From positions 1 to 24,190 of the forward strand of contig JAZUJX010000088.1 of the NCBI GenBank assembly GCA_045642965.1: DNA of 24,190 nt, given 5' to 3'. The position numbers were made by a program, and so were the translations under genes. Below are positions 14,844 through 22,545 of this stretch, piece after piece; position 1 is the stretch's first letter, and each line of letters begins with the position of its first letter. The notes beneath the pieces were generated by a model, which saw only the letters and a list, made by a program, of their open reading frames with translations, made no database searches and was not told the origin of the DNA. The stretch comes from Equadaptatus sp045642965. GTDB taxonomy: Bacteria; Synergistota; Synergistia; Synergistales; Synergistaceae.

Positions 14844-15720
14844 GACAGGATACGTTTTCAGAGACGGCTGGCGGTTGGTAAGCAGAAATCTTTGGGCAAG
14901 TATACTTACTGTATTTACCTCTGTTGCAGTGTTTTTTGTAATCGGGACAGGTCTTCTGCTTGTACTGAATATGCGGCACGTCGTTGCCGCAATGGACGAT
15001 CAGCTCACAATACAGGTTTATCTCCGTCCGGGAGCAGACGCACAGGCTGTGCTGAAATCGGTTGCAAAAAGCCGCGGTATAAGCGATTCAAAAATTGTAA
15101 CGAAACAGATGGCTCTTGACAGACTGCGCTCAAGAATGGGCGCGCAGCTGGATACAGTATCGCTGCTTGGCGAAAATCCCCTTCCGGACAGCGTTGAATT
15201 TATGATCAACGAAGCCTCGGCAGTGCCGTCAATTGTAAAAAAACTTGAAGCCGTATCCGGAGTGGAAGAGGTAATATACGCCGGAAAAGTTGCGGAAAAA
15301 CTTACAAGGCTGTCAGATTTTATAAGCATGCTTTCACTTTTCCTTCTCGCAGTTGCAGTCTTTGCAAGCGGCATAGTGCTTTTTAATACGGTTAAACTCT
15401 CAGTTTACGCAAAAGAAGAAGAAATTAAAATTATGCTTCTTGTGGGGGCAACGCCGACCTATATAGCGCTTCCGTATGTTATACAGGGAATGATTCTCGG
15501 AACTCTCGGCTCGGTTACCTCTTTCGGGCTGCTTGCAGCTGCTTACGCTCTTGCTCTTGGAAAACTCAGGGAAATGATTCCCTTCTTTCAGTTTATCGGA
15601 CTTCCCGTTCTTGCCAGCCGTCTCGGTTTTCTCCTGTTTGCATGCGGTATGGCTGTCAGTCTGATTGCAAGCTTTCTTGCGGTCAGCAAATTTATACGCA
15701 AAGCTTCCAAGCCTTTGTAG
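14836..15720 (+). CDS. ftsX: cell division protein FtsX
   Basis: 294 residues from the ATG at 14836, which overlaps the ftsE 3' end by 8 bases; the longer upstream frame is only ftsE shadow. The topology is typical: a short cytoplasmic N-terminus, TM1 at about 19-45 (SILTVFTSVAVFFVIGTGLLLVL), an extracytoplasmic loop at about 46-163 containing LTIQVYLRPGADAQ and the FtsX sub-domain, then three TMs (about 165-187, 212-241, 260-286). FtsX carries no transport function. The loop is thought to recruit and activate a coiled-coil hydrolase, which here is probably the next gene, starting 3 bases later. Confidence 0.94.
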   Translation: MSKTGYVFRDGWRLVSRNLWASILTVFTSVAVFFVIGTGLLLVLNMRHVVAAMDDQLTIQVYLRPGADAQAVLKSVAKSRGISDSKIVTKQMALDRLRSRMGAQLDTVSLLGENPLPDSVEFMINEASAVPSIVKKLEAVSGVEEVIYAGKVAEKLTRLSDFISMLSLFLLAVAVFASGIVLFNTVKLSVYAKEEEIKIMLLVGATPTYIALPYVIQGMILGTLGSVTSFGLLAAAYALALGKLREMIPFFQFIGLPVLASRLGFLLFACGMAVSLIASFLAVSKFIRKASKPL

Positions 15721-15723
15721 CAG

Positions 15724-16914
15724 ATGAAGAACAGGAAAAATACCGGAAAAATTATACGCGTGATTATGCTTGCAGCATTGTTCTGTACAATGTTTACTTG
15801 TGCAGTGTCTGCCGAAGAGAATATAGACAAACAGCTTAAAAGTCAGGAACTGAAATATGACGAACTTCGCAGAAAAATAGCCGGAGCAAAAAAGAAAATT
15901 TTTGAAAGCAGAAAAAAAGAAAAAAAAGTAACAGCGCAGATAGATGTAATAAACAAGAAAATTGTTGATACCAGACAAAAAGTAGAAAGCGTAACAAAAG
16001 ACATTAAAAAGGTTGAAGGAAACATAAGCGTTCTTAACTCGCAGATTGAGAACACAAAAAAACGCATCGCAGTGTGTGAAAAATATCTCAGCAAAAGACT
16101 TGTCTCAATGTACAAATACGGCAGAACGTCAGAATTCAGCGTACTGCTCTCCTCCGAAGGCGTGCAGGAAGCGATGGACAATATGTATCTGCTGAACAAA
16201 ATAGCAAAACAGGACCAGGAAGTAATAATGGAACTGACGGAACAGAAACAGCAGCTTGACGAAAAACAGAACGCTCTCGGAAGACAGAAAGGAATTCTTA
16301 ATACAAAAAACAAAGAACTCAAAATTCAGCATGCCCAGCTGCAAACGGCAGTAGGGGAAAAAGAAACGGTATTAAAACAGATACAGAAAGAAAAAGAAAA
16401 ATACATAGCTGAACAGAAAGAATTTGAAAAGGCTGCACGCGAGCTGCAGGGAACGATTAACAGACTGCTTGCGGCAAAACGTGCCAAGAATAAAGACGGC
16501 AGCAAACCCGCTGTTGTTTACTACAAGGGCGGAAAAATCGCGTGGCCTGTTCATGGGCAGATTACAAGCGGCTACGGGGTCAGGGTGCATCCCGTGTTTA
16601 AAACTAAAATCAAACATTCAGGCATAGATATAGCAGCCGCAACAGGCACACCAATAGCTGCTGCCTCTTCCGGTGAAGTACTTTTCGCCGGTTCCATGCG
16701 CGGCTACGGAAAGGTTGTAATACTTGACCACGGGGGCGACCTGACGACTGTCTACGGACATATGTCATCTATTTTATGCTCTGAAAATCAGAAAGTCGCA
16801 AAAGGTAGTATAATAGGAAAAGTCGGAATGACCGGAATAGCTACCGGGCCTCATCTGCACTTTGAAGTGCGGGTCAACGGCAACACGGTTGACCCGATGG
16901 GGTATTTACGCTGA
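15724..16914 (+). CDS. EnvC-like coiled-coil LytM (M23) peptidoglycan peptidase
   Basis: 396 residues. It has a signal peptide (about 1-31, basic then hydrophobic, ending VSAEE) and a long Lys/Gln/Glu coiled coil (about 35-245). A C-terminal LytM domain carries zinc and catalytic residues: H298xxxD302 (HSGID), H346 (YGHMSS) and H377-L-H379 (PHLHFEV). In E. coli, EnvC shares this architecture and the FtsEX link, but its LytM site is degenerate and it only activates amidases. Here all the usual M23 ligands are present, so direct endopeptidase activity is likely. The start lies 3 bases after ftsX with no clear ribosome site, suggesting coupled translation. It acts in the periplasm at the septum, by inference from FtsEX. 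Confidence 0.9.
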   Translation: MKNRKNTGKIIRVIMLAALFCTMFTCAVSAEENIDKQLKSQELKYDELRRKIAGAKKKIFESRKKEKKVTAQIDVINKKIVDTRQKVESVTKDIKKVEGNISVLNSQIENTKKRIAVCEKYLSKRLVSMYKYGRTSEFSVLLSSEGVQEAMDNMYLLNKIAKQDQEVIMELTEQKQQLDEKQNALGRQKGILNTKNKELKIQHAQLQTAVGEKETVLKQIQKEKEKYIAEQKEFEKAARELQGTINRLLAAKRAKNKDGSKPAVVYYKGGKIAWPVHGQITSGYGVRVHPVFKTKIKHSGIDIAAATGTPIAAASSGEVLFAGSMRGYGKVVILDHGGDLTTVYGHMSSILCSENQKVAKGSIIGKVGMTGIATGPHLHFEVRVNGNTVDPMGYLR

Positions 16915-16945
16915 TTTGCAAACAAATTTTAAGGGAGTCTTATAA

Positions 16946-18202
16946 ATGAAAAAATTCAGAGATCTGTTTATCGGAATTATACTCGGCGTCTTTATCACCG
17001 GAACCGCCGCTTATTTTGTGCCGCAGGCAGGGGCTGACAACGTATGGCCGTTCACTCAGCAGCAGATTGCCATAATGAAACAGGTAAAAGAAACTCTTAA
17101 GGCATATCAGGTTGACGGAGAGAAAAAAGGTAAAATTGACGACGAAAAAATGTTCCACGGTGCCATGAAAGGCATCGTGTCATCGCTTGAAGATCCGTAC
17201 ACTCGCTTTGTCACGCCGAAAGACCTTGAAGAAGAACTTATGCAGCTTAAAGGCGAATACGGCGGACTCGGTATGTACATCTCAATGAAAAACGACCGTG
17301 TGGTTGTCGTTTCGCCTATGGAAGGTACTCCTGCTGACAGAGCTGGACTCAAACCTATGGACGAAATCGTCAAGGTTGACAACACAAGCATTATAGGAAA
17401 AACGACGGAAGACGCCGTAAAGCTCATGCGCGGCGACCCCGGCAAACCTGTAACGGTTTACATCCGCAGAAAGGGCATTGACAAAACGCTTACCTTTAAA
17501 ATGGTACGCGAAATGATTAAAATCAAGACGGTTCGCTCAGAAATGATCGGAAACGACGTCGCATACATTAAAATCAACCAGTTTATCGAAAAGACGCGCA
17601 AAGACGTCGCGAACGCACTTAAGATGGCAAAAAACAAAAAAGCCAAAGGAATCATCATTGATGTGCGCAACAACCCTGGCGGACTGCTTCACGTATGCGT
17701 GGACGTTGCCTCGCAGTTTATTGACGGAGGACTGATAGTCTCCACGAAGGGACGCTTCGAACAGGCAAACGACGTTCTTTACGCCGACAAGGGCAGAGCT
17801 ACAAAGCTTCCTGTCGTACTTCTTATGAACGAAGGCAGCGCAAGTGCTTCGGAAATACTTGCAGGCGCAATTAAAGACCGCAAACGCGGAACGCTTATCG
17901 GAACCAAGAGTTTCGGAAAAGGTTCTGTCCAGACACTTTTTGACCTTCCCGACAAATCCGGCGTCTATATTACGATTGCCCGCTATGCCACACCGTCAGG
18001 CTTTATGCTAGACAAAAAAGGTCTCCAGCCTGACATAAAAATTGCCGGAAACGTTGAAAAAGACAAGAAAAAAGACAAACAGCTGCAGAAAGCGCTTTCT
18101 GTAGTGCGCGACAAAATAGCGGGGAGACCCGTAAAGGTTGACGCTCAGACGCCTGCCAAAAAGGCTTCGGGTAAAACTGCGCCGAAAGCAAAGAAAAAAT
18201 AA
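16946..18202 (+). CDS. ctpA: CtpA-type carboxyl-terminal processing protease (S41)
   Basis: 418 residues; AAGGGAG (16931-16937) lies 8 bases before the ATG. Residues 1-27 are a signal anchor. A PDZ domain (about 85-170, GGLGMYISMK to GKPVTVYIRRKG) binds substrate C-termini. The S41 core has S300 in GSASASE, K325 in SFGKGSVQ and Q329, the Ser/Lys/Gln set of CtpB-type proteases. The C-terminus is a Lys/Ala-rich tail (KKDKKKDKQ, then AKKASGKTAPKAKKK) that could contact the wall or acidic polymers. In several bacteria such proteases degrade peptidoglycan hydrolases or their regulators, so regulation of the neighbouring LytM enzyme is a plausible inference. No terminator is visible after it; the tRNA promoter begins about 10 bases later. 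Confidence 0.94.
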   Translation: MKKFRDLFIGIILGVFITGTAAYFVPQAGADNVWPFTQQQIAIMKQVKETLKAYQVDGEKKGKIDDEKMFHGAMKGIVSSLEDPYTRFVTPKDLEEELMQLKGEYGGLGMYISMKNDRVVVVSPMEGTPADRAGLKPMDEIVKVDNTSIIGKTTEDAVKLMRGDPGKPVTVYIRRKGIDKTLTFKMVREMIKIKTVRSEMIGNDVAYIKINQFIEKTRKDVANALKMAKNKKAKGIIIDVRNNPGGLLHVCVDVASQFIDGGLIVSTKGRFEQANDVLYADKGRATKLPVVLLMNEGSASASEILAGAIKDRKRGTLIGTKSFGKGSVQTLFDLPDKSGVYITIARYATPSGFMLDKKGLQPDIKIAGNVEKDKKKDKQLQKALSVVRDKIAGRPVKVDAQTPAKKASGKTAPKAKKK

Positions 18203-18212
18203 AAAAAAGTTA

Positions 18213-18240
18213 TTGACAGTCTCTGAAATTAATGTATAAT
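18213..18240 (+). promoter_or_regulatory. consensus sigma-70 promoter for the tRNA operon
   Basis: TTGACA (18213-18218) and TATAAT (18235-18240) are both perfect, with a 16-base spacer. About 38 bases of leader precede tRNA-Val. Confidence 0.9.
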
Positions 18241-18278
18241 CTTCCCTGTTGTCGCTTATGCGGTACGGCAGGGCGAGC

Positions 18279-18353
18279 GGGCGGATAGCTCAGCGGGAGA
18301 GCACCTGCCTTACACGCAGGGGGTCGTAGGTTCGAAACCTATTCCGCCCACCA
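18279..18353 (+). tRNA. tRNA-Val (anticodon UAC)
   Basis: A 75-base cloverleaf with encoded CCA: acceptor GGGCGGA/TCCGCCC with discriminator A, and anticodon stem CCTGC/GCAGG around CTTACAC. It is the first of four co-directional tRNAs. Confidence 0.97.
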
Positions 18354-18370
18354 TGACAACTTTTATAAGC

Positions 18371-18447
18371 GGAGCTGTAGCTCAGTTGGTTAGAGCGTCG
18401 GCCTGTCACGCCGAAGGTCGCGAGTTCGAGTCTCGTCAGCTCCGCCA
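18371..18447 (+). tRNA. tRNA-Asp (anticodon GUC)
   Basis: A 77-base cloverleaf with encoded CCA: acceptor GGAGCTG/CAGCTCC with discriminator G, and anticodon stem TCGGC/GCCGA around CTGTCAC. It lies 17 bases after tRNA-Val. Confidence 0.97.
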
Positions 18448-18464
18448 TTTTTAAGAAGTCATAA

Positions 18465-18540
<76 letters not shown>

Positions 18541-18555
18541 CTAAAAAAACGATTT

Positions 18556-18630
18556 GCGGAAGTAGCTCAGGGGTAGAGCACAACCTTGCCAAGGTTGGGG
18601 TCGCGGGTTCAAATCCCGTCTTCCGCTCCA
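18556..18630 (+). tRNA. tRNA-Gly (anticodon GCC)
   Basis: A 75-base cloverleaf with encoded CCA: acceptor GCGGAAG/CTTCCGC with discriminator T, and anticodon stem CAACC/GGTTG around TTGCCAA. It is the last tRNA before the terminator. Confidence 0.97.
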
Positions 18631-18635
18631 AAATA

Positions 18636-18660
18636 ACAGGCTGAAGGCCTGTATTTTTTT
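18636..18660 (+). terminator. intrinsic terminator of the tRNA operon
   Basis: ACAGGC (18636-18641) pairs with GCCTGT (18647-18652) around TGAAG and is followed by ATTTTTTT. It begins 5 bases after the CCA of tRNA-Gly. Confidence 0.85.
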
Positions 18661-18813
18661 GTTTTAACGAAGTACAGCAGTGCGGTAATCTCACAAACCC
18701 AAAACAACACCGGCGGATAATTCGCCGACCGGCTGAATAATGATACTCAAACGGGCTGAATGGCAGGGTCCGTATTTTTGAAAACTAAAAAAATGTGTGA
18801 CAAACGTAAAAAA

Positions 18814-18822
18814 TGCTATAAT
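18814..18822 (+). promoter_or_regulatory. extended -10 promoter for the carboxylesterase gene
   Basis: TGCTATAAT is a perfect extended -10 element. No -35 hexamer has proper spacing (GTGACA at 18797-18802 is only 14 bases away), which extended -10 promoters tolerate. The expected start near 18829 leaves a leader of about 37 bases. Confidence 0.65.
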
Positions 18823-18865
18823 AAGGGTGAGAACCATGTGCAGCAAAAGATCGGGAGGCTTTGTC

Positions 18866-20656
18866 ATGTTCAGAATAGACGAAAAAACAGAAATTCCAAC
18901 TATTTACCGCAATCAGGAAGAATGGCAGCAAAGATGGACTGTGCCTGAATATCACCCAAATGGAGAAATTACCGACGGCAGGTATGATAAAAACTTAGCC
19001 GCTGAATGTTTCAACGGTACTTTTGTGGGGCAGTATTTGGAAAATAATAAGGTCAAAGCGTGGAGGGGAATTCCGTTTGCCAAAATTCCTGCCCGTTTCG
19101 AGCGTTCTGTCATGCCCGACAAGTCGGATAAGATATATCAGGCGTTGTATTTTGGAAAATCCTCGCTTCAAAAGGGAGATGAATCCGAGCTTGCCGGATA
19201 TTACGAGCAGGGAGAATTTGACTGCCTGACACTGACTGTTTATACGGGCAGCAACGACATTAAAAACAAACCTGTATTCGTCTATGTTCACGGCGGAGCT
19301 TACGCGTGCGGAGGAACCTGTGACCCGTGCTATGACCTTACCAATTTGGCGTATTATCATCCGGACTGCGTTTTTATTGACGTTACGTACCGTTTGGGCG
19401 TTCTCGGTCACATAAATCTAGCCGCAAAGGATAAAAACGGGAAATACCTGCTGTCCGACTACGAAAAAAACGCGGATAAATACAACACCGCGAACAACCT
19501 GTCAATCCTTGACCTTATCCAGTCTTTCCGCTGGATAAAGAAAAACGCTGCGGCATTCGGCGGAAATGCTGACAACGTCACTATCGGCGGAGAATCTGCC
19601 GGAGGCGGATTTGTGTCAAACATTCTGATGATGGCGTCTGATCCTGACAATAAATTTATTGACAAGGACGAAAATCTGTTCAGCAAAGTGTTCTCCATGA
19701 GCGGCGGCATCAATCTGTACAACTCCGTGGACGATGCTGCAAGACTGACAGAGGCTCTGATTGATTTCTTCAAAGAGAAAAAGATAAGCACCATCAAACA
19801 GCTTCAGGAATTGACGTTCGAGGAACTGCGGGAATTTTGGAAAACCAATGACCTGAAAGGAGTCTTTAACGTTCCGGACGGCATAGTCCTGCCTAAGGAC
19901 CCGTATAAAATTTACAATAAGTACGTCGGCAGCGATTATATTGTGCTCCAGGGCTGCACGACCAATGAATACGATTATTTCCGCGCGGTATTTAAAGGCT
20001 TGTACACAGTTGCTGATATTACACATGAAGACTGTGCCAAGGCCGTCTGCAGGTATCTGACGGAACGGACGGAGATAATGCCGGATTTGAAGGTAACGGA
20101 CAAGTTTAATAAACTTTTGGACGAATATTTTGAAGCGCTCAAAAAAGAAGGTATAACTTCCGAAGATGAACAGTTGAACACTTTAATGAACGACCATTAT
20201 CTGCAAATCGTGAACTACTACATGGCGCAGAAACAGACGGAAAACGGCGGAACGACCTACTGCTACGCCTTTGACGAGCCGTACGATCCGCCCTACGAGG
20301 CCTGCAAAGCAGGGCACGGCATAGACTGCTGCTATCTGTTCGGCAATTTTACCGGCGGCAAGGCTCTTGGCACAAAAGAGCAGGTTGATTTTTCAAGGAA
20401 ATATCAGAAAATGCTTGTGAATTTCATGAAAACCGGCAATCCTTCAACCGACGACGTTGACTGGAAGCCTTTCAGTAAAGAGACGGGATACATTACTTTC
20501 CTTAACAAAGAACGGATAGAATGTATTAAAGGCTACAACGCCGACAGAATTCAGACCGCAATAAAAATGTTTGATGAAAGCGAAGCAATGAAATATGCTC
20601 TTCCGTGGAGCTTTATGCTTCCAATGGCTTATGATATTGCCCACCCTAAAAAATAA
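18866..20656 (+). CDS. type-B carboxylesterase/lipase family protein
   Basis: 596 residues from the ATG at 18866, with GGGAGG (18853-18858) 7 bases upstream. An ATG at 18836 and a GTG at 18797 are in frame but lack a site, and the GTG precedes the promoter. The alpha/beta-hydrolase features of the COesterase family are present: GIPFAKIP near residue 70, oxyanion-hole HGGAY, nucleophile S244 in GESAGGG, likely acid E368 (CTTNEYDYF) and likely His H484 (GHGIDCCYLF). No signal peptide is visible, so it is probably cytoplasmic. The substrate cannot be told from sequence; the family hydrolyses carboxylic esters. It stands alone between the tRNA operon and the lysine riboswitch operon, each with its own promoter, so no functional link is implied. 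Confidence 0.92.
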   Translation: MFRIDEKTEIPTIYRNQEEWQQRWTVPEYHPNGEITDGRYDKNLAAECFNGTFVGQYLENNKVKAWRGIPFAKIPARFERSVMPDKSDKIYQALYFGKSSLQKGDESELAGYYEQGEFDCLTLTVYTGSNDIKNKPVFVYVHGGAYACGGTCDPCYDLTNLAYYHPDCVFIDVTYRLGVLGHINLAAKDKNGKYLLSDYEKNADKYNTANNLSILDLIQSFRWIKKNAAAFGGNADNVTIGGESAGGGFVSNILMMASDPDNKFIDKDENLFSKVFSMSGGINLYNSVDDAARLTEALIDFFKEKKISTIKQLQELTFEELREFWKTNDLKGVFNVPDGIVLPKDPYKIYNKYVGSDYIVLQGCTTNEYDYFRAVFKGLYTVADITHEDCAKAVCRYLTERTEIMPDLKVTDKFNKLLDEYFEALKKEGITSEDEQLNTLMNDHYLQIVNYYMAQKQTENGGTTYCYAFDEPYDPPYEACKAGHGIDCCYLFGNFTGGKALGTKEQVDFSRKYQKMLVNFMKTGNPSTDDVDWKPFSKETGYITFLNKERIECIKGYNADRIQTAIKMFDESEAMKYALPWSFMLPMAYDIAHPKK

Positions 20657-20836
20657 TGAAAAATGCAGAATGTATCAGCAGCGGGCTTGTTTCATGTCTT
20701 TAGGGCACAAGCAAGGCCTTGATTGGAAATGGAAGTGTAAAGCTGAAAAAGAACGACTGCCGGACAGCGAAAGAGGTACAGTCAGCACAGCCGTTGGCAG
20801 GAAGATGTCATTTTTTTGTTTTTTCTCAAAAAAATA
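20657..20836 (+). other. intergenic stretch without recognised feature
   Basis: I see no gene, RNA family or clean intrinsic terminator here. A weak inverted repeat (CTGCC near 20757 with GGCAG near 20797, with mismatches) lies about 10 bases before a T-tract (ATTTTTTT), and might end the esterase transcript inefficiently. Confidence 0.4.
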
Positions 20837-20864
20837 TTTACAACGGCGGAACAAGTGCTATAAT
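20837..20864 (+). promoter_or_regulatory. promoter of the lysine riboswitch operon
   Basis: TTTACA (20837-20842, 5 of 6) and TATAAT (20859-20864, perfect) are 16 bases apart, and TGC before the -10 makes it extended as well. Transcription would begin near 20871, about a dozen bases before the riboswitch. Confidence 0.85.
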
Positions 20865-20882
20865 CTCGCTAACTGAATATTG

Positions 20883-21050
20883 CTAAAGGATAGAGGAGCA
20901 GTTGTCAAGAGTAAGGACGATGTTAAAGGTACCGCAAAACCGTTGTCGTTCTGAAAGGGGCCGCTGCCGAAGGCGGAAGGTTGCGAACTCTGCCCGGGCA
21001 ACCGGATAACATCCGTTTGACTGTCGCTTCTGCGGAGAGCTATGTATTAG
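20883..21050 (+). ncRNA. lysine riboswitch (L box) aptamer
   Basis: The conserved blocks of the lysine aptamer occur in the right order: ATAGAGG (20890-20896), AAGAGTA (20907-20913), TGAAAGGGG (20952-20960), GCCGAAGG (20966-20973), GACTGTC (21019-21025) and GGAGAGCTAT (21034-21043). P1 forms from ATAG (20890-20893) with CTAT (21040-21043), extended by CTAA (20883-20886) with TTAG (21047-21050). Internal stems include GGTTGC (20979-20984) with GCAACC (20998-21003), and GGAT (21004-21007) with ATCC (21011-21014). The aptamer binds L-lysine. Followed by an intrinsic terminator, it is expected to switch the downstream operon off when lysine is plentiful. Confidence 0.92.
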
Positions 21051-21079
21051 TTGAATTTTGCGCCTTGCGCTTAATTTAA
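21051..21079 (+). promoter_or_regulatory. A/U-rich hairpin between aptamer and terminator
   Basis: TTGAATT (21051-21057) pairs with AATTTAA (21073-21079), with one G-U pair; a TT/TT internal loop follows, then GCGC (21060-21063) with GCGC (21067-21070) around CTT. It starts immediately after P1. It may take part in the expression platform; its exact role is not evident. Confidence 0.4.
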
Positions 21080-21083
21080 GACC

Positions 21084-21116
21084 AACGGCCGATGCAGAAG
21101 CATCAGCCGTTTTTTT
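21084..21116 (+). terminator. riboswitch-controlled intrinsic terminator
   Basis: AACGGCCGATGC (21084-21095) pairs with GCATCAGCCGTT (21100-21111), with one C-A mismatch and loop AGAA, and runs into a tract of seven T (21110-21116). It lies between the lysine aptamer and the deacylase gene, 52 bases before the ATG, as expected for transcription attenuation. Confidence 0.88.
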
Positions 21117-21168
21117 CGGAGAACAGCTGCCTGCCGAAATCTGAATTTACTGCAGGGAGGATAATGCA

Positions 21169-22524
21169 ATGGGCAGCATTTTGATTAAGAACGGCTTTGT
21201 CGCGGACGCCAAGAATACTGTTTTTTCAAAGCAGAACGTTCTGGTTAAGGACGGAAAAATTGAAGCCTTTCTCAGGGAAGAGCCGGAGGCTGATACGGTT
21301 ATTGACGCCGAAGGCAAAATAGTTTCCCCCGGATTTATTGATATTCACATGCACGAAGACCCGCTGAGCGCAGACGGCAGCGATATTGATTTCTGCATTT
21401 TCGACTGTATGCTGAAAATGGGGGTAACAACGGTTATCGCGGGCAACTGCGGAACAAATTTGTGCGATCCCGTCAGGTATCTTGATACGGTGGACGCTAA
21501 GGGCGCTCCAGTCAACGTAGCCATGTACGCCGGACACAGTTATCTCCGGTACGAAGCAGGAACGACCGACAGATACGCCGCTGCCACGCCTTCTCAGCTT
21601 GACACGCTGGAACGCAGCACTGCAAAGGCTCTTGACGGAGGCTGTGTGGGAGTTTCCTACGGAATACGCTACGCTCCGGGCTTAACTCAGGAAGAGCTTG
21701 AAAGAACGGCGAAGCTTTGCAAAAAGGACGACAAACTTATCGCCGCGCATATTCGCGACGATGCCGCCGGAGTTTTCGCTGCCGCTGAGGAGTTTATCAG
21801 CGCAGGATTGAAATTTGATCTCAATACGGAAATTTCGCACGTAGGAAGCATGGCAGGCTTCGGGCAGATGGAAGAATTTTTGCAGATTACCGACCGTTAC
21901 CGCGCGAACGGACTGAACCTGCACTGCGACTGTTATCCGTATTACGCGTATTCAACGCAGATAGGTTCAGCTACCTACGATGAAGGCTTCCTTGACCGGT
22001 ATCATACGGGTTACGACGTCGTGGAGCTGTGCGAGGGCGAATACAGGGGCATGCGCTGCACGGAGGAACTGTTCCGCAAGGTTCGCGCGGAATATCCCGA
22101 TATGATTACGGTATGCCACGTTATGAAGCATGAGGACGTTGATATGGCTATGGCTCATACGGGAGTTATTCTCGGAAGCGACGGGCTTCTGAACAACGGA
22201 CAGGGACATCCGCGCGCGGCAGGAGCCTTCCCGCATTTTATCAGGGAATTTATCAACACCGGCAAGGTTTCGCTGGCGGACGGCATTGCAAAAATGACCT
22301 CAGCAGCTGCCGAGAAGCTGTCGCTCCCGGGCAAGGGCGGACTTGAAAAAGGTTCTGACGCGGACATCGTCATTTTTGATCCCAAGGCGATAAAAGACAA
22401 TGCGACCTTTGCAGATCCTGTCGCGGAACCGGAAGGGATAGATTACGTAATCGTCGGCGGAAAAATCGCCGTTGAAAAAGGCAAAATCATAAACCACAGG
22501 CTTGGAAGAGCCATAAGAAAGTAA
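21169..22524 (+). CDS. amidohydrolase, N-acyl-D-amino-acid deacylase-like, under lysine riboswitch control
   Basis: 451 residues; GGGAGG (21155-21160) lies 8 bases before the ATG. This is a cytoplasmic amidohydrolase with the family's N-terminal beta-sandwich (ILIKNGFVADAKN, VIDAEGKIVSPGFIDIHMHED). Likely metal and catalytic residues follow the D-aminoacylase pattern: H60-M-H62, C94 in GNCG, H194 (AAHIRDD), H224 (SHVGS) and D338 in GSDG, then HPRAAGAFPHF. Enzymes with this pattern remove acyl groups from N-acyl-D-amino acids; other amidohydrolase activities are possible. It is the first gene behind a lysine riboswitch and is followed 21 bases later by a transporter. The inferred job is release of lysine, or conversion to it, from an acylated or otherwise blocked imported compound. 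Substrate and stereochemistry are unproven. Confidence 0.88.
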   Translation: MGSILIKNGFVADAKNTVFSKQNVLVKDGKIEAFLREEPEADTVIDAEGKIVSPGFIDIHMHEDPLSADGSDIDFCIFDCMLKMGVTTVIAGNCGTNLCDPVRYLDTVDAKGAPVNVAMYAGHSYLRYEAGTTDRYAAATPSQLDTLERSTAKALDGGCVGVSYGIRYAPGLTQEELERTAKLCKKDDKLIAAHIRDDAAGVFAAAEEFISAGLKFDLNTEISHVGSMAGFGQMEEFLQITDRYRANGLNLHCDCYPYYAYSTQIGSATYDEGFLDRYHTGYDVVELCEGEYRGMRCTEELFRKVRAEYPDMITVCHVMKHEDVDMAMAHTGVILGSDGLLNNGQGHPRAAGAFPHFIREFINTGKVSLADGIAKMTSAAAEKLSLPGKGGLEKGSDADIVIFDPKAIKDNATFADPVAEPEGIDYVIVGGKIAVEKGKIINHRLGRAIRK

Positions 22525-22545
22525 AATTTAAGGAGGAGAAGTTCA

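Noticed and set aside
18711..18727. Hairpin CGGCGGA-TAA-TTCGCCG downstream of the tRNA operon
   Set aside because: It has no T-tract or conserved context; the real terminator lies at 18636-18660.
18797..18822. GTGACA as the -35 of the esterase promoter
   Set aside because: The spacer to TATAAT is only 14 bases, too short for sigma-70; the extended -10 explains the promoter better.
20595..20876. A small + strand frame after the esterase, reaching into the riboswitch promoter
   Set aside because: It starts inside the esterase gene in another frame, has no ribosome site and contains the -35 and -10 elements of the next operon.
18556..21168. Possible mobile-element insertion at tRNA-Gly carrying the esterase and riboswitch operon
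   Set aside because: I found no repeat of the tRNA-Gly 3' end downstream, no integrase and no inverted repeats; the tRNA operon has an intact terminator.
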